From Calditrichota bacterium (GTDB lineage: Bacteria > Calditrichota > Calditrichia > RBG-13-44-9), in assembly GCA_016934605.1 (NCBI GenBank), contig JAFGSO010000270.1, positions 1 to 7,102 on the forward strand: DNA of 7,102 bases, given 5' to 3'. Below are positions 1 through 6,465 of the stretch, in pieces. Every line of letters starts with the position of its first letter. Within the stretch, counting starts at the first letter, position 1. The notes beneath the pieces were generated by a model that was not told the origin of the DNA, made no database searches, and saw only the letters and a program-made list of their open reading frames with translations. A program made the position numbers and the translations under genes.

Positions 1-906
1 AATCCATGGGATCTGGAGCAGGGCAGCAGCGGATCTTCAGCCGGCTCTGCTGCCGCTACGGCTGCCGGACTGGTACCATTCGCCATTGGGACGGAAACCT
101 GGGGTTCAATCGTGTCACCATCTACCCGATGTGGCACTACCGGCCTGCGTCCTACTTTCGGTCGGGTAAGCCGTACCGGTGCCATGGCATTAAGCTGGAG
201 TATGGATAAAATCGGACCCATCTGCCGGAATGTGGAGGACTGTGCCGTTGTATTTGACGCCATACGTGGTCCGGATGGAATAGATCCCGCCGTTCTAAAT
301 GTTCCCTTCAATTATAAGCCAGATATCGATCCGTCCTCCCTTCGGCTGGGTTATCTTGAGGCTGAATTTGAAAAGGATACTTTATACCGGAAATTCAATG
401 AGTCAGCTCTGGAGGTTTTACGAAAACTCAACTTTCAACTCGTTCCCATAGAGTTGCCCGACCTCCCGGTATACTCCATGTCCTTTATTCTGTCCGCCGA
501 GGCAGCTGCCGCCTTCGATGATCTGACCCGTTCGGGAAGGGACAGTCAACTGGTGCGACAAAGCCGGAATGCCTGGCCCAATGTATTCCGCGCCTCCCGG
601 TTTATCCCGGCAGTGGAATATATTCAGGCAAACCGACTTCGTACACAACTGATTGAAAGTATGGACAAAATGATGAAACAGATAGATGTCTATGTGGCTC
701 CACCTTTTGGTACTAACCTGCTGGCAACCAATCTTACCGGACATCCCTGCGCGGTTCTTCCGAACGGATTTGATGATGATGGTCATCCGGTAAGCATAAC
801 GTTCAGCGGAAAACTATACGACGAAGCGACTTTGCTGGCTGTGGCGGGAGCATATCAGAATGCTACCGACTTTCACAGGAAGCATCCGGCTTTGTTTTGG
901 GATTGA
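1..906 (+). CDS. Amidase-signature family hydrolase, C-terminal part (5' end outside window)
   Basis: Frame 1 is open from the first base to TGA at 904-906, giving 301 residues; the start lies upstream. The visible part begins inside the amidase signature. A Ser/Gly-rich run (residues 8-16) contains the likely cis-Ser (S12), and GTETWGSIVSPS (30-41) contains the nucleophile S36; the 24-residue spacing between them matches the known Ser-cisSer-Lys triad of this family. The catalytic Lys would be upstream and is not seen. GTTGLRPTFGRVSR and the C-terminal NLTGHPCAVLPNGF and DEATLLAVAGAYQ follow the family pattern. Enzymes of this family hydrolyse amide bonds, as in GatA, peptide amidase and fatty-acid amidases. 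The GTETxGSIVxPS form resembles peptide-amidase-like members more than GatA (GSDTGGSI), and no gatB or gatC is visible, so a stand-alone amidase is more likely than a tRNA amidotransferase subunit. The substrate cannot be told. An ATG at 112 lies inside the signature and is not the real start. Confidence 0.9.
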   Translation, partial: NPWDLEQGSSGSSAGSAAATAAGLVPFAIGTETWGSIVSPSTRCGTTGLRPTFGRVSRTGAMALSWSMDKIGPICRNVEDCAVVFDAIRGPDGIDPAVLNVPFNYKPDIDPSSLRLGYLEAEFEKDTLYRKFNESALEVLRKLNFQLVPIELPDLPVYSMSFILSAEAAAAFDDLTRSGRDSQLVRQSRNAWPNVFRASRFIPAVEYIQANRLRTQLIESMDKMMKQIDVYVAPPFGTNLLATNLTGHPCAVLPNGFDDDGHPVSITFSGKLYDEATLLAVAGAYQNATDFHRKHPALFWD

Positions 907-934
907 TTATCAGGATTCAGGATGAATGATGAAG

Positions 935-1006
935 TCCGCTGGCGGACCCCCGCCAGTGGGCGGGCAGGCCTCGCCAGTGGGCGGGCAGGCTGCCCTCCCG
1001 GCGGGG
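935..1006. repeat. GC-rich palindromic intergenic element with a tandem 19-bp repeat
   Basis: The spacer between the amidase and nitroreductase genes is AT-rich except for this block, which is mostly G and C. The unit CGCCAGTGGGCGGGCAGGC occurs twice, at 951-969 and 972-990 (period 21). Several perfect inverted repeats are nested in it: TCCGC-TG-GCGGA (935-946), CCCGCC-AGTG-GGCGGG (949-964), GGGCAG-G-CTGCCC (983-995), and an outer pair CCCCGCC (948-954) with GGCGGGG (1000-1006). As RNA or single-stranded DNA it would fold strongly. No T-run follows, so it is not a standard intrinsic terminator, though it could still slow transcription after the amidase gene. The look is that of a dispersed REP-like intergenic element; copies elsewhere in the genome cannot be seen from here. 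The rest of the 907-1162 spacer shows no gene and no clear promoter. Confidence 0.7.
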
Positions 1007-1162
1007 ATTAAGGGCAATTCAATACATGATGAATAAAGATCGAAGATCAAGGTAGGATTCGATTTTCAGGGAATAAATATTCTTTAAATGCCAGTTAAAA
1101 TACATTAAACTTTACCTCGCAGAATAAGCTGCTTAGATTATTCAGAAAAAAGAAATCCAGCA

Positions 1163-1690
1163 ATGAATCAACAGGATATTTTCTCAGTTATTAAAAAACG
1201 TCGCTCTGTTAGATCCTTTCTTGCAGAGGACATCCCGACGGATCATATCGAAAAATTTAAGGAAGCGCTGCAGTGGGCACCGTCTGCCGGAAACAGGCAA
1301 CCATGGCATTTCTATTTTATTTTGGATTCAACCCTCAAAAATAAGCTGGTGGATGCTGCCTGGGGACAGAGCTTTATTGCCCAGGCTCCGCTGGTGTGTG
1401 TGGTATGTGCCAATCCGGAACAGTCGGCTGTCAGATACGGCAGCAGAGGCCGTAATCTCTATGCGATTCAGGATACAGCAGCAGCGGTACAGAATCTGAT
1501 GTTGCTGGCATGGTCACTGGGTTACGGCAGCTGCTGGGTGGGTGCCTTTGATGAAGAATCAGTGCGGGCGGTACTTAATTTAAATGTACATCTACGACCG
1601 GTGGCCATCGTTCCAGTGGGCAAAGCAGCAGTTCTTCCGGAGCCACCCCCACGATTCCCTCTAAAAAATATCATAACCGTTTTGGACTAG
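1163..1690 (+). CDS. Nitroreductase-family FMN oxidoreductase
   Basis: A 175-residue protein of normal length for the compact nitroreductase fold. RRSVRSF (residues 13-19) is the N-terminal FMN-phosphate-binding motif; APSAGNRQPWHFYF (39-52) is the conserved loop around the flavin; QDTAAAVQNLMLLAWSLGYGSCWVGAF (103-129) is the family's second signature, with the helix and the glycine-rich stretch near the flavin; PVAIVPVGKA near the C-terminus is also typical. Members are usually homodimers that reduce nitro compounds, quinones, flavins or enone-type substrates with NAD(P)H; the physiological substrate here cannot be inferred. There is no signal peptide, so it should be cytosolic. The ATG was chosen because RRSVR sits at the expected distance from it; only a weak purine-rich AAAAAAGAAA lies upstream. 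The stop is one base before the next start, suggesting co-transcription with the beta-barrel gene. Confidence 0.93.
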   Translation: MNQQDIFSVIKKRRSVRSFLAEDIPTDHIEKFKEALQWAPSAGNRQPWHFYFILDSTLKNKLVDAAWGQSFIAQAPLVCVVCANPEQSAVRYGSRGRNLYAIQDTAAAVQNLMLLAWSLGYGSCWVGAFDEESVRAVLNLNVHLRPVAIVPVGKAAVLPEPPPRFPLKNIITVLD

Positions 1691-1691
1691 C

Positions 1692-3422
1692 ATGATTTTA
1701 AAGAGATCTGCCGAACTGCTCATTTTTCTTTTGATACTCTGCGGAGATCCCGCAGCGTATTGTCAATCCCGTGAGAATTACACAGCTGCCGACTCACTGG
1801 GGATTGCCGAGATTACCGCTGAGGAAATCCAATCTTACCGGGCAGATTTCTTCCCCCTGAGTCTGGCTGAAAAAGGGCGACAGAGTGTTTATTCCTGGCG
1901 AGGAATGCCACCTGGTTTTCTGGATACATACTTCGAGGACATTCGTCTGAATAATCCTTTATGGGGATACTGGGACAATCAGCATATTCCCATTGAAATA
2001 ATCCGAAAAAGCCCGGTGGAAAAATTCACAGGAATTTATCGTCTATATCCGGTGCCGGTATCCGAGACAGCGGATCCCGTTACCCGGATTGCCTATTCTC
2101 AGGATTTCCAGTTTGGATTATCTTATCTGGATGCCAATCATGTCCAGTTCTATCGCCCGAAAAGCTATTTTCGGCTGGGTGGCGGAAATTTTGTACGGGA
2201 TGGATCAGCCGGGCCATTCAGCCGGATACAGATGGTGAACTACCGGGTGCAATTTCACCACCAGATTTCAGAAAAAGTAAGTGCGGATATCTGGTACTGG
2301 CAAATCAGACATAAATTTGCCCTCGCACCGTTTCCGGTGATAACAGAAGATCAGCGTTTCCACCGGATAGGTCAGGTGATGTGGTTTAAACTTACTTATG
2401 AGCCGGATTCCACCGGCCACCTTGAATTTATGCCCTATGGATATAAATGGGGCGACCGGTTTCAGCAAAATAATTTTGCCATCCAGCGAAAAACCGAATT
2501 ATACTCGGCCGGAATAAAAACTGCATACCTGAAAAAACTCAGAACGGTTAAGTATGGAATGGAAGCAGATGCGATACGGCATAAAATCACCAGTGCCTTC
2601 ATGTTCCGGACAAATGAACAATGGGATGGTAGATTTTCGGGATTTATTGAGCTGGGAAACAGGAATCTCAGTCTACGGATTCATGGTGGAATATGGCACA
2701 CAGCTGATATCGGAACGTCCCCCGAAGCAGGTCTGCAACTTGGCTGGAAAATCTGGAGAAATGTGGAAAATGTATTTTCAATATTCCGGAATGCACAGTC
2801 TTTACCCCTGGCCCCGCGTGCCTGGACCGGTTATTCCATCTCCCCATTGACAGAGGCACAATTGCCTCTCCGACAGGGAGTTTCCTGGTCACTAAAACTT
2901 CCGCATCTCCCCGGTATAAATCTGGAGCTGGAGCCTTATTATTACAAGTTTCTGGAGGCGTGGTACTATACACCGAAAGACAGCGCCTTTGTTCAAAAGG
3001 ATTTCGATAATTCAGGAATATTTGTCAGGGCCGGCATGAACCCGGGATTTTTTGAACTGGAAAACGAGTTCAGCTATAACCGGGAAAAAAGCTTTAGTCC
3101 TGAAATGAATAATGTTGTGAAGCTGATGTTTCCCATCACTCTTTTTAATGGCAATTTGAAACTGGAAAACTACGGCGTCTATCATTATATCCGCAAATGG
3201 TATCGCCTGGATTATGATCCTTTTATCAATCAGTATACCCGGACAAATCAGCTCACCGGTCCTTTTCATCTGTTGGATATAAAGATCTTGGCTCACATCA
3301 AAACAGCCACCATATTCCTGGTGTGGGATAATCTGCTGTCTGAAGATTATGTGGTGGTGGACAGTTACTACGATCTGTACAGGGGATTCCGTTTCGGGAT
3401 TTACTGGACCTTATTTAACTGA
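1692..3422 (+). CDS. Exported outer-membrane beta-barrel protein with a TonB-plug-like N-terminus
   Basis: A 576-residue protein that I do not recognise as a named family. Residues 1-25 form a signal peptide (KR, then a long hydrophobic stretch, PAAYC, with a likely mature start near Q25). Residues 35-110 resemble a reduced TonB-dependent receptor plug: an ITAEEI start, an RG motif (70-71), a DTYFEDIRLNNPLWGYWD stretch recalling the plug's 'DG...NNP..G' loop, and IPIEIIRKSPV like the plug's final strand. From about 150 to the end, alternating polar and aromatic strands rich in Y, W and F suggest a transmembrane beta-barrel, and the protein ends FRFGIYWTLFN, with the aromatic terminal strand that outer-membrane proteins present to the BAM machinery. 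No TonB box or carboxypeptidase-regulatory domain is visible and it is shorter than most TonB receptors, so TonB dependence and substrate are open. It starts one base after the nitroreductase stop, with no clear Shine-Dalgarno, consistent with translational coupling. Confidence 0.8.
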   Translation: MILKRSAELLIFLLILCGDPAAYCQSRENYTAADSLGIAEITAEEIQSYRADFFPLSLAEKGRQSVYSWRGMPPGFLDTYFEDIRLNNPLWGYWDNQHIPIEIIRKSPVEKFTGIYRLYPVPVSETADPVTRIAYSQDFQFGLSYLDANHVQFYRPKSYFRLGGGNFVRDGSAGPFSRIQMVNYRVQFHHQISEKVSADIWYWQIRHKFALAPFPVITEDQRFHRIGQVMWFKLTYEPDSTGHLEFMPYGYKWGDRFQQNNFAIQRKTELYSAGIKTAYLKKLRTVKYGMEADAIRHKITSAFMFRTNEQWDGRFSGFIELGNRNLSLRIHGGIWHTADIGTSPEAGLQLGWKIWRNVENVFSIFRNAQSLPLAPRAWTGYSISPLTEAQLPLRQGVSWSLKLPHLPGINLELEPYYYKFLEAWYYTPKDSAFVQKDFDNSGIFVRAGMNPGFFELENEFSYNREKSFSPEMNNVVKLMFPITLFNGNLKLENYGVYHYIRKWYRLDYDPFINQYTRTNQLTGPFHLLDIKILAHIKTATIFLVWDNLLSEDYVVVDSYYDLYRGFRFGIYWTLFN

Positions 3423-3443
3423 GGTTTCTGACGGTTATTTGTC

Positions 3444-3890
3444 ATGAAATTACTTCATCATATTATTGCGACGGTATTCGGAGCGGGTTATTCACCACTG
3501 GCCCCGGGAACCGCCGGTAGTCTGCTATGGCTTCTGCTGGTCTATTTCTTCCTTCCAACCGTTTCTCCGGTATATGCTCTCCTGTTGATCATACTCCTTG
3601 TCCTGGGGGTGATCAGCAGCACTGCAATGGAAAAATGGCATGGAGAAGATCCGTCACTGGTTGTTATCGATGAACTGGTAGGTATGGGCATCAGTCTCAT
3701 TTTTGTTCCCAGGAGCTGGCCGTTCTTCCTGGGTGCTTTCCTATTATTCCGTTTTTTTGATATTGTGAAACCGTGGCCAATCAATGTTTCTCAGAAACTG
3801 AGAGGCGGCTGGGGAATCATGATGGATGATATATTGGCCGGCATCTTTGCTCTGATTATCATTCATCTTATAAGGTTGTTTTTTGTCTGA
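3444..3890 (+). CDS. pgpA: Phosphatidylglycerophosphatase A
   Basis: PgpA dephosphorylates phosphatidylglycerol phosphate to phosphatidylglycerol, the last step of PG synthesis, at the inner membrane. The 148 residues match the usual length. All the family's blocks are present: GAGYSPLAPGTAGSL (13-27), the acidic block EDPSLVVIDELVGM (68-81) with D76 and E77, FRFFDIVKPWPI (102-113) with R103, D106 and K109, and GGWGIMMDDILAG (121-133) with D128 and D129. The acidic residues are the likely metal ligands and catalytic site. Hydrophobic segments lie at about 27-37, 43-58, 83-105 and 130-147. The ATG fits the family N-terminus; it lies 21 bases after the barrel gene, and the only SD-like bases (GAGGT, 3421-3425) are rather far upstream. 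The position next to envelope genes suits a lipid-synthesis role. A hairpin spans its stop codon. Confidence 0.96.
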   Translation: MKLLHHIIATVFGAGYSPLAPGTAGSLLWLLLVYFFLPTVSPVYALLLIILLVLGVISSTAMEKWHGEDPSLVVIDELVGMGISLIFVPRSWPFFLGAFLLFRFFDIVKPWPINVSQKLRGGWGIMMDDILAGIFALIIIHLIRLFFV

Positions 3891-3908
3891 CAACCTTTAT
3901 TCTCCTTA
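3872..3908 (+). terminator. Possible intrinsic terminator overlapping the pgpA stop
   Basis: AAGGTTGT (3872-3879) and ACAACCTT (3890-3897) form a perfect 8-bp inverted repeat with a 10-base T-rich loop, and the hairpin includes the last codons and TGA of pgpA. It is followed by TATTCTCCTT, which is pyrimidine-rich but not a clean T-run, and the stem has only three G-C pairs. It is therefore a modest terminator candidate that would separate the upstream genes from the TIGR03546/TIGR03545/sodN cluster, or allow partial read-through. Confidence 0.4.
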
Positions 3909-3934
3909 AATCCGTTGGTCTTTTCCAAAAAAAT

Positions 3935-3978
3935 TTGGTTAAACGGGTTCTGCCGTTTAAATTTATGATCAGATAAAT
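3935..3978 (+). promoter_or_regulatory. Two adjacent perfect dyads, possible operator/promoter of the downstream cluster
   Basis: In the 100-base gap before the TIGR03546-like gene, TTAAACGG-N6-CCGTTTAA (3939-3960, 8-bp arms) is directly followed by ATTTAT-N6-ATAAAT (3961-3978, 6-bp arms). Both have six-base centres, which places half-sites about 1.5 turns apart or less, as for a dimeric repressor. A loose promoter can be drawn across the first dyad: TTGGTT (3935-3940), a 17-base spacer, and TAAATT (3958-3963); each hexamer is only a partial match to the sigma-70 consensus. No T-run follows either dyad, which argues against a simple terminator. The dyads are seen directly; the promoter and operator reading is inference. 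Confidence 0.3.
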
Positions 3979-3990
3979 AACAGAGGGTTT

Positions 3991-4518
3991 ATGCTCTTTA
4001 TTCAATATTTTGCCAAATTAATTAAAATTCTTCGCTCGGCTGCCTCGCCTTCGCAAATTGCCGGTGGATTTATTCTGGGAATGCTGATCGGGCTATCCCC
4101 CTCGCTGATCAGTCTCACAAATCTGATTCTGGTACTTTTACTGATTATTCTTAATGTGAATCTGGCCACAGCGTTGTTCTCTTTCGCAGTCTTTTCGGGG
4201 ATTGCCTACCTGATTGACCCCCTTTCTCACTCTCTTGGATATTTTCTGCTGGTAGGACTGGATGACCTGCGGGAATTCTGGATATCTCTGTACAATGCTC
4301 CCCTCACACCCTATACATTTTTTAATAATACCGTGGTTCTGGGAAGCCTGATCATTGCTCTGGTTCTTCTGATCCCGATGTATTTTCTGGTAAAAACGGG
4401 TATCATCAAATACAGGGAAAAATATGAACCACGGGTTCAGAACTGGAAATGGATGAAAATGATGAAATCCACACTGATTTATAAGTGGTATGAACGCTTA
4501 AAATTTTTGGGAGATTGA
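3991..4518 (+). CDS. TIGR03546-type (DUF2062-related) inner-membrane protein
   Basis: A 175-residue integral membrane protein that I recognise, from memory of the family pattern, as TIGR03546, an uncharacterised family related to DUF2062 and often encoded beside TIGR03545. Telltale blocks are the N-terminal KLIKILRSAASPSQIAGGF (9-27), GMLIGLSPSLISLTNL (30-45), FSGIAYLIDPLSHSLGYFLL (68-87), and YNAPLTPYTFFNNTVVLGSL (101-120), with FNNTVVxGSL the most distinctive. Hydrophobic segments lie at about 24-36, 40-56, 59-74, 80-90 and 114-135; the C-terminal 40 residues are basic and aromatic and probably cytoplasmic. GAGGG (3983-3987) lies just upstream of the ATG with a short spacer. The next gene starts one base after its stop, so the two products are probably made together and may act as a complex. 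No biochemical function is established for the family that I know of. Confidence 0.85.
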   Translation: MLFIQYFAKLIKILRSAASPSQIAGGFILGMLIGLSPSLISLTNLILVLLLIILNVNLATALFSFAVFSGIAYLIDPLSHSLGYFLLVGLDDLREFWISLYNAPLTPYTFFNNTVVLGSLIIALVLLIPMYFLVKTGIIKYREKYEPRVQNWKWMKMMKSTLIYKWYERLKFLGD

Positions 4519-4522
4519 GGTG
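4509..4522 (+). promoter_or_regulatory. Shine-Dalgarno inside the upstream gene fixing a GTG start
   Basis: GGGAG (4509-4513) lies in the last codons of the TIGR03546-like gene, six bases before GTG (4520-4522). The upstream TGA occupies 4516-4518, so a single base separates stop and start. This arrangement supports GTG as the true start of the large AsmA-like gene and suggests that ribosomes re-initiate there. Confidence 0.7.
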
Positions 4523-6373
4523 CGAAAAAAAGGACTGGTTTTTCTTTTAATACTTTTTCTGATCATTACCGTTCTTCTTGTGATTTTTACGGATCGATGG
4601 CTGGAAAGTGAAATGGAATCATTTGGAAGTGCATTCGTCGGAGCGACTGTAGAATTCGATAATGTTGATTTTTCACTACTGAATCTTCATTTAAAATGGG
4701 ACAGTCTGCAGGTAACTGATCCCAATAATACCTGGAACAATCTATTTCAAGCCGGAATTACTGATTTCGATCTGCAGTTAGTTCCACTGTTATCCGGTAA
4801 AGTGATTGTTAATAATATCATGATGGAGGGAATTCGTTTTAATACCAGGCGTCAGGCTCAGGGAAGGGCGTTGAGCCAGGAAGAACGTGCGGAACAGTCG
4901 GAAATTGCTGTCCTTATCAGGGAAAAACTGGAAACGGAAGCGGCTCAAATGCCGGTTTTCAATCTGAGCCAGTTCAGTCAGAAAATTAACGTAGACAGTC
5001 TCTGGAATCTGGTGAATCTGCAGACCCCCGATAATGTGGATTCGCTGGCAGATGTTTTCAGACAGGATTTTCAGGGCTGGGAAGAGCGGATCGAGTCGCT
5101 TCCCTCCCAAAAAGACCTGAGCGAGATGACCCGGAAAGTTGAAAATATTCAGCCGGAAAAGATTAATACAGTGGAAGAATTTCAGTCGACTTTGCAACAG
5201 GTGAATCAGGTCTATCAAAATGTGGATTCTCTCTATAATTCTGTGAAGACCCTGAAAAGCGAATTTTCCGGTGATGTATCCCGTATCAAACAAACCAAAA
5301 CGGTTGTTTCGGACTGGATCAGGCAGGATTACCAAAAAGCCATAAATATGGCAAAAATTCCTGATTTATCGGTTAAAAATGTGGCCAGGATTTTATTCGG
5401 GGAACGGATTATCAGGCAGGTTCAGATGGTTTTGAGTTATATTGGTACGGCGCGCTATTACGCCGAGCAGGTAAAATCTGTTGCACCCAAAAAAGAGAAT
5501 CCCCCAAGGCTGGAAGGACAGACTGTCTATTTCAGTCCCAGAGAGGCACAACCCAAATTCTGGATAAAACAGATCTCCCTCTCCGGGCAGATTTTGAATG
5601 ATATGAATTTATCCGGAAAAGTAAACGATATCGTTTCTAGACAGACCGTTATCGGAAAGCCGACGACCATTGAAATTCGGGGTTCCCGGCAGGACCAGAG
5701 GGCTCTGAACCTGATGGCCACTCTGGATTACCGGGAAGATCTTCCCCATGAAAAAATTGAACTTCAGTTGCAGCAGATACCGCTGGCCAGTGTAAAATTG
5801 ACGGATTTTCCCCTGCTCCCCTATAAAATCGAGAAAGGATCAGGAGAAATTCAGGCAGAGCTGAATTTCAAAGGTCCTGAATTTCTGACCAATATCCGTT
5901 TTGACAGCAGAAATTTGAGTTTTGATTTTTCCGATGCACCTGAAAAAATGGATGAACGGCTGGCGAAGTTGAGCCGGTCCATTGTACAATCCCTGAATGC
6001 AATTTCCTTTGATGCCACCATTAAACGAACTCCGGATGTTTTTAATTTCAGGGTGAACAGCAATATCGATAATCTGATTGCCGATCGAATGAAAAGTATT
6101 CTGTCCGATGAAATTCAGAAGGCCCGGAACCAGATTGAGAGCAGGGTAAAAGAAGAAGTTGATGAGTATCGTCAGAAACTGGATTCACTGGTGAATAACC
6201 GGGAGTCTGAACTGAGGGACCGCATCGAGAAAGTGGAGAGAGAGATTGAGCAGAGAAAAAAACTGATAGCCGATAAACGCAGCGAAATTGAAAACCGGAT
6301 AAATGCCAGGAAACAAGAGCTCAAAAAGAAAGCTGAGGAAGAAGCCAAGAAAAAATTAAAAGACATCTTTTAA
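4520..6373 (+). CDS. TIGR03545-type AsmA-like envelope protein with coiled coils
   Basis: A 617-residue protein, recognised from its layout and its partner gene as TIGR03545, an uncharacterised family reported only from bacteria with outer membranes. MRKKG plus a hydrophobic helix (about 6-23) anchors it in the inner membrane with the rest in the periplasm. Residues 28-115 look like the AsmA N-terminal domain: GATVEFDNVDFSLLNLHLKW (41-60), then LQVTDPNNTWNNLFQAG, LVPLLSGKVIVNNIMMEGIRF (88-107) and a TRRQAQG end. Residues 115-320 are helical and polar with heptad-like stretches and the SLPSQKDL block (193-200). Residues 330-515 are beta-rich, with FWIKQISLSG (347-356) and FNFRVNSNIDNLIADRM resembling the AsmA C-terminal part. 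Residues 525-617 are a highly charged Glu/Lys/Arg coiled coil. AsmA-like proteins such as TamB and YhdP are implicated in phospholipid transport to the outer membrane; such a role here is inference. It starts at GTG and ends 17 bases before sodN. Confidence 0.83.
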   Translation: MRKKGLVFLLILFLIITVLLVIFTDRWLESEMESFGSAFVGATVEFDNVDFSLLNLHLKWDSLQVTDPNNTWNNLFQAGITDFDLQLVPLLSGKVIVNNIMMEGIRFNTRRQAQGRALSQEERAEQSEIAVLIREKLETEAAQMPVFNLSQFSQKINVDSLWNLVNLQTPDNVDSLADVFRQDFQGWEERIESLPSQKDLSEMTRKVENIQPEKINTVEEFQSTLQQVNQVYQNVDSLYNSVKTLKSEFSGDVSRIKQTKTVVSDWIRQDYQKAINMAKIPDLSVKNVARILFGERIIRQVQMVLSYIGTARYYAEQVKSVAPKKENPPRLEGQTVYFSPREAQPKFWIKQISLSGQILNDMNLSGKVNDIVSRQTVIGKPTTIEIRGSRQDQRALNLMATLDYREDLPHEKIELQLQQIPLASVKLTDFPLLPYKIEKGSGEIQAELNFKGPEFLTNIRFDSRNLSFDFSDAPEKMDERLAKLSRSIVQSLNAISFDATIKRTPDVFNFRVNSNIDNLIADRMKSILSDEIQKARNQIESRVKEEVDEYRQKLDSLVNNRESELRDRIEKVEREIEQRKKLIADKRSEIENRINARKQELKKKAEEEAKKKLKDIF

Positions 6374-6376
6374 AAT

Positions 6377-6390
6377 AAGGAGAGTTCGAG
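6377..6390 (+). promoter_or_regulatory. Strong Shine-Dalgarno for sodN
   Basis: AAGGAG (6377-6382) lies eight bases before the sodN ATG, the best ribosome binding site in the window. It fits in the 17-base gap after the AsmA-like gene and suggests that sodN is translated independently and efficiently, although it probably shares the transcript. Confidence 0.8.
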
Positions 6391-6465
6391 ATGAGATTAC
6401 AGAAAGTAGTTCTGTTTGCACTAGTTGCAGTATTTCTCGCAGCGGGAACGGTTTCCCTCTATGGA
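6391..6465 (+). other. Predicted signal peptide of SodN, cleavage before the Ni-hook His
   Basis: Codons 1-25 encode a basic N-terminus (R2, K5), a hydrophobic core (VVLFALVAVFLAA) and a short polar region ending SLYG. Cleavage must occur exactly after G25 to free H26 for Ni binding. The -1 Gly is acceptable for signal peptidase I, but Leu at -3 is less usual, so a dedicated protease is also possible. The following Cys (C27) is preceded by GH, which is not a lipobox. Confidence 0.75.

Noticed and set aside
951..990. Two direct repeats considered as a CRISPR array
   Set aside because: Only two copies separated by two bases, no spacers and no cas genes; it is a tandem palindromic repeat.
1060..1162. 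Promoter for the nitroreductase gene
   Set aside because: Several AT-rich hexamers can be picked, but none forms a convincing -35/-10 pair; the region is too AT-rich to choose one.
1692..1766. Lipobox in the barrel protein's signal peptide (LILC or AAYC)
   Set aside because: Neither has the small residue at -1 that lipoprotein signal peptidase needs, and the C-terminal barrel fits an ordinary exported outer-membrane protein.
4790..5335. 181-residue antisense ORF inside the AsmA-like gene
   Set aside because: The sense frame is continuous and shows family motifs; the antisense product has no motif or ribosome binding site.
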